DNA of 64,000 bases from Bacillota bacterium (GTDB lineage Bacteria > Bacillota > Clostridia > Lachnospirales > Lachnospiraceae), in contig CABJAN010000001.1 in the NCBI GenBank assembly GCA_902363515.1, positions 248,001-312,000 of the forward strand. The letters run 5' to 3'. The position numbers were made by a program, and so were the translations under genes. The notes beneath the pieces were generated by a model that saw nothing but the letters and a program-made list of their open reading frames with translations, was not told the origin of the DNA and ran no database searches. Every line of letters begins with the position of its first letter. The stretch's first letter is position 1. This document shows positions 8,808 to 18,166 of this stretch, one piece after another.

Positions 8808-9427
8808 ATCTCCTCCTTATAACATGCCTTTTTCATCAATGTTTCCCATGTCTTAAAGTCAGCTAAAAAATCCTCTAAAATAATCGGAGTGTTCATCCTT
8901 TTCTTTTCATTTATATACCCTTCTGACATCCATAACATCATTTGATATATTTGTTTCGGGTTTACATCTTTCTTAAATTTTGCAGTATCTATATTTCTAA
9001 AGTAAATATCAAAGGAATTATATAAAGCATCATTCATGTAGGATGCCCATTGCTTACTTAGTCCACTACTTTTGTCCGAAACAGCATTAATAGAAAAATC
9101 TGTTATAAAAGGATATTCTGCAATAATCTTTAGCTTCTGTTCTGTCGCAAAATGAATTCGCTCAAAAAAATCCGTGATTCTTTGAAATTCTTGTGTTTCC
9201 ATGCTTTTCAGCATAAGATTTTGACAAAATTCATGTAAGTATAAATAAAAACTTTCTTTATTCTTGAAATAATAAAACAATGCTCCTTTAGAAATTCCTG
9301 CTTTATTTGCAATATCTTCTGTATTTGCACCTTTATACCCGTACCGTCCAAAATATTCAAAACCGGCATTTATAATTTTTAATTGTTTTTCTTTTGGAAG
9401 CTCTAAAAATTTATCATATTCTGTCAT
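8804..9427 (-). CDS. TetR-family transcriptional regulator
   Basis: About 207 residues starting MTEYDKFLELPKEKQLKII. The N-terminal helix-turn-helix (NTEDIANKAGISKGALFYYFKNKESFY) is a textbook TetR DNA-binding domain; the remaining helices are the variable ligand-binding domain. A start 13 codons upstream is possible, but the ATG at 9427 has a GAGGTGAGG site at good distance. First gene of the exporter operon, so probably an autoregulatory repressor of the transporter. The inducer is unknown. Confidence 0.92.
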   Translation of the reverse strand: MTEYDKFLELPKEKQLKIINAGFEYFGRYGYKGANTEDIANKAGISKGALFYYFKNKESFYLYLHEFCQNLMLKSMETQEFQRITDFFERIHFATEQKLKIIAEYPFITDFSINAVSDKSSGLSKQWASYMNDALYNSFDIYFRNIDTAKFKKDVNPKQIYQMMLWMSEGYINEKKRMNTPIILEDFLADFKTWETLMKKACYKEEI

Positions 9428-9462
9428 TGCCCTCACCTCTCTTTGACTTTTCCGGTCAATTA

Positions 9463-9633
9463 TCATTGTAAAAGATTGACTATTTTTTTCAACCCCTGAA
9501 AATAACTATTTTTCTTTGCCTCTACCGTTTGCATGGTCACAGCTTTATTTTCAACAGCCACTTCAACACGTTGAATCAGTTCATCTTTAAAAATATTTTC
9601 CATTTCATCATGAAGCAAACAGTGGTTTTTCAT
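9463..9633 (-). pseudogene. Small 56-residue ORF, possible 3' remnant of a lost gene
   Basis: Minus-strand frame MKNHCLLHDEMENIF... ending ...GLKKIVNLLQ-stop, with protein-like composition (amphipathic, E/K-rich). It lies just ahead of tetR. No ribosome site precedes the ATG and the frame stays open for only seven more codons upstream, so it may be a decayed gene end. The plus strand here also shows AAACAGTGGTTTT twice, 23 bp apart. The rest of 9634-9752 holds only the upstream region of the rhodanese gene. Confidence 0.3.
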
Positions 9634-9752
9634 GTGCCAAACAGTGGTTTTGTATCATACAAACGCAATATAATTCCCCTATTTGTAACCTTATCACATA
9701 TTTTCCCGCATTTTTGTGGTATCCTATTTTTATCAAGTTCAGGAGGATTCTT

Positions 9753-10181
9753 ATGAAAACAAAACGACACTATGCAATCCCCACTTTTTTCGGACTTCTG
9801 CTTACGCTCTTTCTCTTTACCGGATGCAGTCAAACAACTGCTTCTCAATCGGATTCCAAATCTGGCAGTTACCAACAGATTTCCTCTAAAGAAGCTGAGG
9901 CCATGATGGAAGAAGAGGAAGATTACCTGATTCTGGATGTACGAACCCCGGAGGAATATGAAGAAGCACACATTCCAGAAGCAGTAAATGTTCCCAATGA
10001 GACCATCGGAACAGAGGAAATACCAGAACTTCCGGATAAAGAACAGCTTATTTTTGTCTATTGCCGCAGTGGAAACCGCAGTAAGCAGGCTTCCCAGAAA
10101 CTGGCAGACTTAGGATATACCAATATTATAGAATTCGGCGGTATCAACGATTGGAACGGAGATACGGTTACAGGGAGGTAA
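9753..10181 (+). CDS. Rhodanese-domain lipoprotein
   Basis: A 142-residue exported protein. The N-terminus MKTKRHYAIPTFFGLLLTLF ends in a lipobox (LFTGC, Cys25), so it should be anchored outside the membrane. A short S/Q linker is followed by one rhodanese domain with ILDVRTPEEYEEAHIPEAVN and the active-site loop VYCRSGNRS (catalytic Cys). Family role: sulfane-sulfur transfer or persulfide handling. The ATG at 9753 has an ideal AGGAGG site. First of three consecutive rhodanese genes; the next starts 6 bp downstream. Confidence 0.93.
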   Translation: MKTKRHYAIPTFFGLLLTLFLFTGCSQTTASQSDSKSGSYQQISSKEAEAMMEEEEDYLILDVRTPEEYEEAHIPEAVNVPNETIGTEEIPELPDKEQLIFVYCRSGNRSKQASQKLADLGYTNIIEFGGINDWNGDTVTGR

Positions 10182-10186
10182 AATTC

Positions 10187-10504
10187 ATGGGATTTTTTGA
10201 TTTTTTCAAAACACCTGACATTAATCAGGAACTTATAGCTTTTCATAATACAAAAGGCGGCGTACTATTAGATGTAAGAACACCACAGGAGTACAAAGAA
10301 GGACACATTCCCGGAAGCCAAAATGTGCCCCTTCAGTCTTTGTGTCAGGCAGCATTTGTTGCACAGCCTCAGACTCCTTTATTTGTGTACTGTCATTCCG
10401 GGGTAAGAAGCAGGCAGGCAGTTGCCTTATTACAGGAAATGAATTATACAAATGTGAAAAATATAGGTGGCATTGCTTCCTATACAGGAAAGGTGGATAA
10501 ATAA
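10187..10504 (+). CDS. Single-domain cytoplasmic rhodanese
   Basis: A 105-residue protein with no signal sequence. Rhodanese signatures: LLDVRTPQEYKEGHIPGSQN and the active loop VYCHSGVRS with the catalytic Cys followed by the CxxGxR pattern. The start at 10187 is set by GGGAGG; a longer frame overlapping the preceding gene has no ribosome site. It probably passes persulfide sulfur to, or takes it from, the adjacent CoA-disulfide reductase fusion, which starts immediately after its stop. Confidence 0.92.
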   Translation: MGFFDFFKTPDINQELIAFHNTKGGVLLDVRTPQEYKEGHIPGSQNVPLQSLCQAAFVAQPQTPLFVYCHSGVRSRQAVALLQEMNYTNVKNIGGIASYTGKVDK

Positions 10505-10505
10505 T

Positions 10506-12203
10506 ATGAAAGTTGTAATTGTAGGTGGCGTAGCCGGTGGAGCAACTGCTGCAGCCAGACTTCGCAGATTGGATGAACAGGCAGAAATCGTAGTGTTTGA
10601 ACGTTCCGGTTTTATTTCTTACGCAAACTGTGGACTTCCCTACTACATTGGAGATGTGATTACAGACCCCCAGGATTTGACGCTTCAGACTCCTGAGAGT
10701 TTTTTCTCCCGTTTCCGCGTCAATATGAAGGTGCGTCACGAAGTTACAGCTCTTCATCCTGAGAAACATACCGTATCCGTGAAAAATCTAAAAACAGGGG
10801 AGGAATTTGAAGAATCGTATGACAAACTGATTCTCTCCCCAGGTGCAAAGCCTACACAGCCTCCAGTTCCTGGAACTGACTTAAAAAAACTATTTACCTT
10901 ACGTACCGTGGAAGATACCCTTAGCATCAAACGGTATATCAACCGAAACCACCCCAAATCTGCAATTCTGGCAGGAGGTGGATTCATTGGCCTAGAAGTT
11001 GCAGAAAATCTCCGGGAACTTGGCATGGATGTTACCATTGTCCAGCGGCCGAAACAGCTTATGAAACCTTTTGATTCCGATATGGCATCTTTCATTCACA
11101 ATGAAATGCGCAAACACGGTGTGAAACTGGCTCTTGGACATACGGTGGAAGGCTTCGAGGAGACAGAAGATGGGGTTCAGGTCTTATTAAAAGATGAAGC
11201 ACCCCTTCACGCAGATATGGTTATTCTGGCTATCGGTGTGACTCCGGATACCAGACTGGCAAAAGAGGCCGGGCTGGAGCTTGGCATCAAGGGCAGTATC
11301 CTGGTCAATGACAAGATGGAAACTTCCGCACCTGATATCTATGCAGTAGGAGATGCCGTACAGGTAAAACACTATGTAACAGGACAGGACACACTAATCT
11401 CCCTTGCAGGTCCTGCAAACAAACAGGGACGTATTGCAGCAAACAACATCTGCGGCATAAACAGTCATTATCCAGGCTCTCAGGGAAGCTCTATTGTAAA
11501 AGTATTTGATATGACTACCGCTGCCACCGGAATCAATGAAACAATCGCCAAAAGTACCGGGCTGGATGTGGACAAGGTCATTCTCTCTCCTATGAGCCAT
11601 GCAGGCTACTATCCAGGCGGCAAGGTTATGACCATGAAAGTAGTATTCGAAAAAGAAACTTACCGTCTTCTTGGTGCACAGATTGTCGGTTATGAAGGTG
11701 TGGATAAGAGAATTGATGTCCTGGCAACTGCTATCCATGCAGGTATGAAAGCCACAGAATTAGCGGAACTGGATCTGGCTTATGCACCTCCTTATTCTTC
11801 TGCAAAAGACCCGGTAAATCTGGCTGGATTTATGATTGAAAATATCGAAAACGGAATTTTGAAACAGTTTCATATAGAAGAGATTGACCAGCTTCCAAAA
11901 GATGGCAGTGTTACCCTGCTTGATACCAGAACTCCCGGAGAATACGCACGTGGACATGTAGATGGATTCCAGAACATTCCTGTAGATGTCCTGCGTGAAC
12001 ATCTGGATGAAATCGAAAAAGGAAAACCCGTTTATGTTATCTGCCAGAGTGGTCTCAGGAGCTATATTTCGACCAGGATTCTTACTGGAAATGGATATGA
12101 TGTGTACAATTTCTCAGGCGGTTTCCGCTTCTATGATGCAGTCACCAATGACCGTTGCCTCATGGAAACCGCCACCGCCTGCGGTATGGATTTAAGTGTT
12201 TAA
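10506..12203 (+). CDS. CoA-disulfide reductase / rhodanese fusion (CoADR-RHD)
   Basis: Flavoprotein of ~565 residues. The N-terminal FAD-binding motif is IVGGVAGGATAAARLRR; the single redox Cys42 lies in YANCGLPYYIG; the NAD(P)H-binding site is AGGGFIGLEVAENL; a dimerisation domain follows. The C-terminal ~100 residues form a rhodanese domain (LLDTRTPGEYARGH; catalytic Cys in VICQSGLRS). Such fusions reduce CoA persulfide, polysulfide or CoA disulfide with NAD(P)H. The gene directly follows two rhodaneses, making a sulfur-trafficking operon. Its stop overlaps the convergent XRE-cupin gene by 4 bp. Substrate preference (polysulfide versus CoA disulfide) cannot be settled by sequence. Confidence 0.93.
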   Translation: MKVVIVGGVAGGATAAARLRRLDEQAEIVVFERSGFISYANCGLPYYIGDVITDPQDLTLQTPESFFSRFRVNMKVRHEVTALHPEKHTVSVKNLKTGEEFEESYDKLILSPGAKPTQPPVPGTDLKKLFTLRTVEDTLSIKRYINRNHPKSAILAGGGFIGLEVAENLRELGMDVTIVQRPKQLMKPFDSDMASFIHNEMRKHGVKLALGHTVEGFEETEDGVQVLLKDEAPLHADMVILAIGVTPDTRLAKEAGLELGIKGSILVNDKMETSAPDIYAVGDAVQVKHYVTGQDTLISLAGPANKQGRIAANNICGINSHYPGSQGSSIVKVFDMTTAATGINETIAKSTGLDVDKVILSPMSHAGYYPGGKVMTMKVVFEKETYRLLGAQIVGYEGVDKRIDVLATAIHAGMKATELAELDLAYAPPYSSAKDPVNLAGFMIENIENGILKQFHIEEIDQLPKDGSVTLLDTRTPGEYARGHVDGFQNIPVDVLREHLDEIEKGKPVYVICQSGLRSYISTRILTGNGYDVYNFSGGFRFYDAVTNDRCLMETATACGMDLSV

Positions 12204-12769
12204 GAATTATAAAGAATATTATGGAAAATCAACGTTTCCTGACTTAAATTTTGGTAGGCATGAGGAGCATCTGCTTTAAATCTTATACTTTCTCCACGTT
12301 CAAGGCAAAACGTGTTTTCTCCTACTTTCAGCTGTAGCTTTCCTGAAAAAACCGTAATAAATTCAATGGTTCCTCGCATATGCATCTCTGAAGTCCAGCT
12401 ATACCCAGGCTGGACTTCAATATAATAGACACTAAATCTTTGATTTTCATCTCCTGAAAAAATGATATAGTTCTTAAGGTTTTCATCCGCCTCAATAATC
12501 GGATCCATTTCTGAAAGCCGAACAACTTCATATGGGGCACGCTGCTGTGAAACTAAAGCATTAAATGGAACCATCATGCCATTTGCAATCTTCCACAGCG
12601 TTGAAAGTGATGGGTTTCCATTCCCTCGTTCTATCTGTGACAACATAGATTTACTAACTCCGCTAAGCTTAGATAATTCTTCTAAGCTTATATCTTTTTC
12701 CTGCCGAATTCTCTTGATATTTTTTGAAACAATTAAATTAATGGTATCCAACTTATTCCTCTTTTCCAT
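12200..12769 (-). CDS. XRE-family regulator with C-terminal cupin sensor
   Basis: About 189 residues. The N-terminal helix-turn-helix is ISLEELSKLSGVSKSMLSQIERG; the C-terminal cupin barrel includes FSGKLQLKVGENTFCLERGESI and ADAPHAYQN. This class often controls amino-acid or sulfur metabolism genes. The ATG at 12769 is chosen; a TTG two codons upstream is the alternative, and neither has a strong ribosome site. It is divergent from the C-S lyase gene (182 bp apart, AT-rich), so control of that gene plus itself is the simplest reading. Confidence 0.9.
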   Translation of the reverse strand: MEKRNKLDTINLIVSKNIKRIRQEKDISLEELSKLSGVSKSMLSQIERGNGNPSLSTLWKIANGMMVPFNALVSQQRAPYEVVRLSEMDPIIEADENLKNYIIFSGDENQRFSVYYIEVQPGYSWTSEMHMRGTIEFITVFSGKLQLKVGENTFCLERGESIRFKADAPHAYQNLSQETLIFHNILYNS

Positions 12770-12950
12770 TGACAATATATTGATATTTATTGTATCATTA
12801 TATTAAACAATATGTAGTATTATAAAAATTTTTCCAAATATTGAATTTCATTCTGTTGGTAGTATATCTTATCTACTTTGTTTTTTCAATTGCTTGGAAA
12901 GATGTGTGTTTTCCTATTAGGAAGAATTTTGGGAGAAAGGAGACTTTACC

Positions 12951-14138
12951 ATGAAAAAATTGAATTTAGACCTTCTATATGACAGAAAAGGAACCGACTG
13001 TGTAAAATGGGATCACAAAAATTTTGTAGACAGCAGAGTATCTGACAATGCTTTACCCCTGTGGCTTTCTGATATGGAGTTTAAAATTGCTGACGAAATA
13101 ACAGAGGCTTTAATTAAGCGAATCGAGCACGGATTTCTCGGACATTCCATGCCTGGTGAAAACTATTTTCAAGCTGTACAAGGCTGGTATAAGCGGCGAT
13201 TTAACTGGACAATAAAAAAAGATTCCATTTTTTATTCGCCCGGTGTTCTCCCTGCACTTGGTTTTATTTTAAGTGGTTTCACAAAAGAAGGTGACGGTAT
13301 TATCATTCAGGAGCCAGTCTTTTATCCTTTTGCTGAATTAATCAAAGGAAACAATAGAAAAGTTGTAAACAATCAGCTAATAAATAACGATGAACATTAC
13401 AGCATTGATTTTTCAGATCTGGAACGCAAAGTAAAGGATCCAAACAATACCATGCTGATTCTATGCTCCCCTCATAATCCGGTTGGCAGAGTATGGACAA
13501 AAGAAGAATTGACAAAGGTGATTGCTCTATGTCGTGAAAATGATGTTTTGATTTTTTCTGATGAATTGCATTGTGATGCAACACGCTTTGGTGTCACCCA
13601 CATTCCCACCATGACAGTAAGCGATTACAGCAAAATCATTACAGCGGTTGCATTAGGAAAAACATTTAATGTAGGCGGTGTCCCAATTTCACAAATTATT
13701 ATTAATGACGAAAATTTAAAGAGAATATGGTACCAGGAAACCAGGTTAAAACATTATATTAGTTTTGCACCACCTCTTGATATGATTTTGACGGAAACTG
13801 CTTATAACAAGTGTGATTATTGGGTGGATGAGGTAATGAAATATGTGGAAGATAATTTTGATTTTTTAGAAGCATATCTACAAAAGCATCTTCCAAAAAC
13901 AAAATTTAAAAAGCCTGAAGGAACCTTCCTGGCATGGATTAATTTTGGTGCTTATGCTGATTACAATGAACTATTTGACCTATTAATCACGAAATATAAC
14001 GTGTTGATTGAAAACGGCCGTACATTTGGTGAATCTGGTGCCGGATATTTTAGAATGACCGTTGCATGTCCAAGGAGTATGCTCAAAGAGGGCTTAGAGC
14101 GGATTCTATCCGCAATTAATGAATTAACAAATTCATAA
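12951..14138 (+). CDS. PatB/MalY-type PLP-dependent C-S lyase (cystathionine beta-lyase)
   Basis: A 395-residue fold-type I aminotransferase-like enzyme. The PLP lysine is K237 in ALGKTFNVGG; SPHNPVGRVW and FSDELHCD are the cofactor-binding motifs, and the C-terminal arginine is in GYFRMTVACPRS. The family cleaves cystathionine, cystine or other Cys S-conjugates to pyruvate, ammonia and thiol/H2S. The start has a clear AAAGGAG site. It is divergent from the XRE-cupin regulator and next to the rhodanese/CoADR operon, which supports a sulfur role rather than transamination. Confidence 0.92.
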   Translation: MKKLNLDLLYDRKGTDCVKWDHKNFVDSRVSDNALPLWLSDMEFKIADEITEALIKRIEHGFLGHSMPGENYFQAVQGWYKRRFNWTIKKDSIFYSPGVLPALGFILSGFTKEGDGIIIQEPVFYPFAELIKGNNRKVVNNQLINNDEHYSIDFSDLERKVKDPNNTMLILCSPHNPVGRVWTKEELTKVIALCRENDVLIFSDELHCDATRFGVTHIPTMTVSDYSKIITAVALGKTFNVGGVPISQIIINDENLKRIWYQETRLKHYISFAPPLDMILTETAYNKCDYWVDEVMKYVEDNFDFLEAYLQKHLPKTKFKKPEGTFLAWINFGAYADYNELFDLLITKYNVLIENGRTFGESGAGYFRMTVACPRSMLKEGLERILSAINELTNS

Positions 14139-14180
14139 TTAAAGTGGAATACTTTTTTGTATTGTACAATCAAATAACTG

Positions 14181-14240
14181 AAAAACACCTTTGGCAGAAA
14201 AACAATTTCAAAAATGCTTGCTTCTTTCAAAGGTGTTTTT
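14181..14240. terminator. Bidirectional terminator between convergent genes
   Basis: AAAAACACCTTTG (14181-14193) pairs perfectly with CAAAGGTGTTTTT (14228-14240). The T/A ends give U tracts in both directions, serving the lyase gene and the DUF1349 gene. The 34-nt loop is longer than usual. Confidence 0.75.
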
Positions 14241-14245
14241 ACTTT

Positions 14246-14848
14246 CTATTCTACACGCCACTCTGCATCTGATTTCCACATACACTCGGTTATCATCATG
14301 TGAGAAAATACGGCATCAAAGGAACCTTCTGTGGGGCTCGCTGCATAAATGCCAAAAACTATCTCTCCTGCTCCTTCCCACATATGGAAAATCCTCATTT
14401 GTTTAAAATTAACTCCATCCTGGCTGCATTCGATACAATAGTCACTTCCCCTGCGGGAAAAACGGTACCACATACTTTTGATTTCAGACGAAATATCGGT
14501 GGTTGCCCAGTCGGAATATCCATGGTTTGTAACCACACTGCCCAGCCTTTGGATTTTTTCATCCTCATATTCAATGGAAGCCTTAAACCAGTTGTCACTG
14601 TCCAAATACATCGCAACACCGCACTGGTCAAACCGTTTGTCCCTGTCAAACTCGGTTTTTACGATAAACGAAAAATACTGTTCTTCTGTACGGATCTGCA
14701 GCACGGGGGCATTATCATTCTGGAAACCATAGTAGGTTCTCGCCCATAAATCGGTTTCCTTCTCTGTGGTGATCACCACTTTCCCATCCTGTATCACATA
14801 CTTCTTTGGTTCTCTTGTCCACTTTGGACTGCATTTTAGAAATTCCAT
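14246..14848 (-). CDS. DUF1349 (concanavalin-like) protein
   Basis: A 200-residue beta-rich protein of the DUF1349 family, related to the laminin-G/concanavalin-like C-terminal domains of some glycosidases. Visible family features are FIVKTEFDRDKRFDQCGVAMYLD, WFKASIEYED and IFGIYAASP-like strands near the end. No signal peptide, so cytoplasmic. Its start overlaps the MFS transporter 3' end by 13 bp, indicating coupling. Probable role: binding or processing a sugar or glycoside carried in by the transporter; the ligand is unknown. Confidence 0.85.
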   Translation of the reverse strand: MEFLKCSPKWTREPKKYVIQDGKVVITTEKETDLWARTYYGFQNDNAPVLQIRTEEQYFSFIVKTEFDRDKRFDQCGVAMYLDSDNWFKASIEYEDEKIQRLGSVVTNHGYSDWATTDISSEIKSMWYRFSRRGSDYCIECSQDGVNFKQMRIFHMWEGAGEIVFGIYAASPTEGSFDAVFSHMMITECMWKSDAEWRVE

Positions 14849-16041
14849 GCCAATCCCTTCCTTTCTTTCTTAACGTTATTGCACATTCCAATTCCCAATA
14901 ATAATAGAACTGGAAAAATACCGGCAGCAAATATACCCAATTTCAAATTTTCCCCTGCCAGGCTGGAAACTGCTCCTACCACGGTTGGACCGGAAGAACA
15001 TCCTAAATCTCCGCCCAAAGCCAGAAGTGCAAACATGGCCGTTCCTCCTTTTGGCAGAACTTTTGCCGCTTTACTAAAGGTTCCCGGCCACATAATTCCC
15101 ACAGAAAAACCGCACACTGCACAGGAAATCAGGCTGAAAAGCGGTGTAGGGAAGAAAGCAATTCCCAGATAAGAAGCAATGCACAGCACACAGCTAAGCC
15201 TCATGAAACGATCCAGTTGAATCCTGTCTCCATACTTTCCATAAAAAGCTCTGGATGTTCCCATAAGGATTGCAAAAGCCATAGGCCCTGCCAAATCTCC
15301 TGCCACTTTTGAAATTCCAAGGCCTTTTTCAGCAAAGGTGGATGCCCACTGGCTCACAGCCTGCTCACTGGCTCCCGCACACACCATCATAATCAGCAAA
15401 ATCCAGAACATTTTCATACCGAATAATTCTTTCAGGCTAAGCCCCTGCTCACCTTCTTCTATCAGGGAAGGAACCGGCACCTTTGCAAATACAAATGTAT
15501 TTGCAAGTGGTACGAATGCCCACAGGACTGCCATAATTTTCCAGTTCTCAATGCCAAAAACAAAGAAAAACAGTGTAGACAGAAGCACTACGCCTACATA
15601 TCCCCAGCAATAAAAGGAGTGGAGCATGCTCATAGCTTTTTCCTTATTTTCTGACGGGCATGCCTCTACAACAGGACTTACAATCACTTCCAAAAACCCG
15701 CCACCAATGGCATATACCATGACAGAAATCAGAATACCCATGAACGCAGAGGGCAGCATATCCGGTAAAATGGTAAGGAGCAGCAAGCCTGCCACAGAAA
15801 GCACATGAGCGCCTATCATGGCTTTTTTGTACCCGATTTTATCCACAAATCCCACAGCCAGCAAATCAACCAGAAGCTGTACGCCGAAGTTAAAGGTCAC
15901 AAGCATAGTAATCTGTGCCAAGGGAATTTCATAAGTACGCTGAAAAGTCAAAAATAATAAAGGTACAAAATTATTTACAATGGCCTGTACAATATAAGCA
16001 ACGAAACAGGCGGTAATGGTTTTATTATACTGGTTTTTCAT
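14836..16041 (-). CDS. MFS transporter
   Basis: A 401-residue polytopic protein with about 12 hydrophobic segments. The loop 2-3 motif is VGFVDKIGYKKAM (the MFS GxxxDRxGRR-like signature) and the equivalent loop 8-9 reads YGKYGDRIQLDRFM. Paired with a DUF1349 protein and divergent from an AraC-type regulator, it is probably a sugar or glycoside importer. The C-terminus ends close to the DUF1349 start. Substrate unknown. Confidence 0.88.
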   Translation of the reverse strand: MKNQYNKTITACFVAYIVQAIVNNFVPLLFLTFQRTYEIPLAQITMLVTFNFGVQLLVDLLAVGFVDKIGYKKAMIGAHVLSVAGLLLLTILPDMLPSAFMGILISVMVYAIGGGFLEVIVSPVVEACPSENKEKAMSMLHSFYCWGYVGVVLLSTLFFFVFGIENWKIMAVLWAFVPLANTFVFAKVPVPSLIEEGEQGLSLKELFGMKMFWILLIMMVCAGASEQAVSQWASTFAEKGLGISKVAGDLAGPMAFAILMGTSRAFYGKYGDRIQLDRFMRLSCVLCIASYLGIAFFPTPLFSLISCAVCGFSVGIMWPGTFSKAAKVLPKGGTAMFALLALGGDLGCSSGPTVVGAVSSLAGENLKLGIFAAGIFPVLLLLGIGMCNNVKKERKGLAWNF

Positions 16042-16157
16042 TTTTTCTTTTCTCCTTTCTCACTGGATTATATCCCATCCTTTCCACAATGTCATTGCAC
16101 ATAATCTCATTATTATGGTACAATATCCCAAAAATCAGTACAGGAGAACACCACCTT

Positions 16158-17060
16158 ATGAAACCGCAACAAAATTATCCACAAATTACAACCGATGAAA
16201 CCTTACGGGAAACCGTTCAGCATGGTCTGGAAAATTTCCCTTTCTGCTATTATCTGGAAGATGTCTGGGATTTTGATTTTCACTGCATTGACTGGCACTG
16301 GCATCATGACCTGGAATTTATCTATGTAACGCATGGGACTGCTATTTGCTTTGCAGATGGGCAAAGTATACAGCTCCCACAAGATTTTGGCATGTTTATT
16401 AACAGCGGTGTCCTGCATCGGTATGAAGCAGCTTCCAGCGTTTTATTGCCGAATATTGTGTTTTCACCAACCCTTCTGGCAGAGGAGAATAGCTTATTAT
16501 ATGAAAAATACATTGCGCCAATTCTTTCTTCCCATACGCCTTTTCAGATTTTTTCTCCTGAAATTCCCTGGCAGAAAAAAATACTGGAACTTTTAAAACA
16601 GATTTTTTCACTGTACGAAACTATGGAAAAGAATGAGAAAAAAGAATTGTATATCATTCAGATAGTATGGCAGATATGGGAGCTTCTATTTGACTGTCTC
16701 CCACTTACCATTCAACTATCCGAAACAAAAAATTCCAGAAATGCTCAGGCACGGCTTCAAATTATGATGCAGTATATTCATGACCATTACCAAAGCCCCC
16801 TGACGTTAGAAGAAATTGCTTCCAGTGCCCTGATTGGTAAAAGCTCTGCTTTACAGATTTTTCAGTCCGGCATCCATCTTTCACCAGTAGCCTATCTCAT
16901 CCAGTACCGTCTGGACTGTGCCGCTCATCTTCTTCACACAACAGAAAAATCTATTTCTCTTATTGCAGAGGAAACAGGTTTTTCCAGCACCGGATATTTC
17001 TGCCGAAAATTTAAGCAGCGCTACAACATAAGTCCCGGAGAGTATCGAAAAAAACATTAA
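16158..17060 (+). CDS. AraC-family transcriptional regulator with cupin sensor
   Basis: About 300 residues. The N-terminal AraC-type cupin (DWHWHHDLEFIYVTHG) is followed by two C-terminal helix-turn-helices (LTLEEIASSALIGKSSALQIF and SISLIAEETGFSSTGYFCRKF) ending KQRYNISPGEYRKKH. The ATG at 16158 is preceded by AGGAG; a longer frame lacks support. Divergent from the MFS/DUF1349 pair, so it probably activates that pair in response to its sugar ligand. Confidence 0.93.
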   Translation: MKPQQNYPQITTDETLRETVQHGLENFPFCYYLEDVWDFDFHCIDWHWHHDLEFIYVTHGTAICFADGQSIQLPQDFGMFINSGVLHRYEAASSVLLPNIVFSPTLLAEENSLLYEKYIAPILSSHTPFQIFSPEIPWQKKILELLKQIFSLYETMEKNEKKELYIIQIVWQIWELLFDCLPLTIQLSETKNSRNAQARLQIMMQYIHDHYQSPLTLEEIASSALIGKSSALQIFQSGIHLSPVAYLIQYRLDCAAHLLHTTEKSISLIAEETGFSSTGYFCRKFKQRYNISPGEYRKKH

Positions 17061-17113
17061 AAAGGATTTCAGGTTTCCTTTTCCTTATGGGAATTCCTGA
17101 AATCCTCTTTTTT
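17061..17113. terminator. Bidirectional terminator between AraC and DnaJ-like genes
   Basis: AGGATTTCAGG (17063-17073) pairs with CCTGAAATCCT (17096-17106), followed by CTTTTTT on the plus strand and A-rich sequence on the other side. It reaches into the stop codon of the DnaJ-like gene. Confidence 0.8.
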
Positions 17114-18080
17114 ACGCTGCGCTTCCACCCTGTTTTGTCTTTAGCAGAGCTTCAAATTCCTTCAATTTCTTCCTTGCCTCCGGGCTTAGATTCTGAGGCA
17201 CATCAATCTGAACAATCACATATTGGTCGCCATGTACCTGGGAATTCTTCATAGACACAATGCCCTTTCCTCTAAGCCTGATTTTCGTGCCGGACTGTGT
17301 TCCCGGACTGATTTTACACACTACCCGTCCGTTTAAGGTCTGTACCACTGTTTCTCCACCGAAAACCGCGGTGGTATATGGAATTCTTACTGTGGTATAA
17401 ATATCTAAATCTTTCCTTTCTACTCCGGCTCTTTCCCGAACCTTAACCTTCAGCAGTAAATCCCCTGCTCTGCCACCGCCCTGTCCGGGCATTCCTTTTC
17501 CTCTTAGACGAATACTTTTTCCAGTATCTATCCCTGCGGGGATCTTTACTTTTAATGATTTCCTGCTTCCATTTGCCTCTGTTAGCTGAATAGTTTTTTC
17601 ACATCCGTTCACAGCATCCATAAACTCTATTTCAATCTCTGCGTGCAAATCTGCGCCATCCTGCGGCGGTTCCTGATAGTGAAAATTGCCCTGGAAACCA
17701 TTGGAATGGAAACCCCTGCTGCCAAAGCTGCTGTGAAAACCTCCTGTAAAATCACTGTCATGAAAACCACCAAAACTTCCCCCAAAGATATTTTTTAAGA
17801 TTTCATCGAAATCCCCGTCTTCAAAATGGTATTCCTGATAGCTTCCATCTGGATTCTCTGCTCCAAAGCCAAACTGATCATATTGTTTTCGTTTCTGTGG
17901 GTCGCTTAAAACCGCATAGGCTTCGGTTGCCTCTTTAAATTTCTCTTCTGCCTGTGGATTGCCTTTATTGGTATCAGGATGATACTGTTTTGCCAGCTTT
18001 CTGTATGCTTTTTTTATGGCATTATCATCTGCTGTACGTTCTACTCCTAAAACTTCATAATAATCTCTTTTTGCGTTCAT
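17112..18080 (-). CDS. DnaJ-class co-chaperone without zinc finger (CbpA-like)
   Basis: A 322-residue Hsp40. The J domain (1-70) has the HPD motif (34-36) needed to stimulate DnaK. A Gly/Phe/Ser-rich linker (about 95-140) follows, then two DnaJ C-terminal beta domains ([33 protein letters not shown]). The CxxCxGxG zinc repeats of true DnaJ are absent, so this is a type II/CbpA-like protein. The start has an exact GGAGGTGATG site. It lies after hsp20 in the same direction, separated by a hairpin, and may be partly co-transcribed from the CIRCE promoter. Confidence 0.93.
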   Translation of the reverse strand: MNAKRDYYEVLGVERTADDNAIKKAYRKLAKQYHPDTNKGNPQAEEKFKEATEAYAVLSDPQKRKQYDQFGFGAENPDGSYQEYHFEDGDFDEILKNIFGGSFGGFHDSDFTGGFHSSFGSRGFHSNGFQGNFHYQEPPQDGADLHAEIEIEFMDAVNGCEKTIQLTEANGSRKSLKVKIPAGIDTGKSIRLRGKGMPGQGGGRAGDLLLKVKVRERAGVERKDLDIYTTVRIPYTTAVFGGETVVQTLNGRVVCKISPGTQSGTKIRLRGKGIVSMKNSQVHGDQYVIVQIDVPQNLSPEARKKLKEFEALLKTKQGGSAA

Positions 18081-18122
18081 AGCTTTTTCATCACCTCCGT
18101 TTTATATCTGCACAGACAAAAC

Positions 18123-18148
18123 CACCCAGCAGGATGTCCTGCTGGGTG
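18123..18148 (-). terminator. Strong hairpin between hsp20 and the DnaJ-like gene
   Basis: A perfect 12-bp inverted repeat (CACCCAGCAGGA, then TCCTGCTGGGTG two bases later). On the minus strand it is followed by GTTTTG, a short U tract. It could act as a partial terminator or processing site that lowers dnaJ-like expression relative to hsp20. Confidence 0.65.
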
Positions 18149-18166
18149 TGTACTTTCCCTGAAGGA

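Noticed and set aside
10233..10769. 178-codon minus-strand frame across the rhodanese/CoADR junction
   Set aside because: Opposite two confidently assigned genes with good ribosome sites; no motif of its own.
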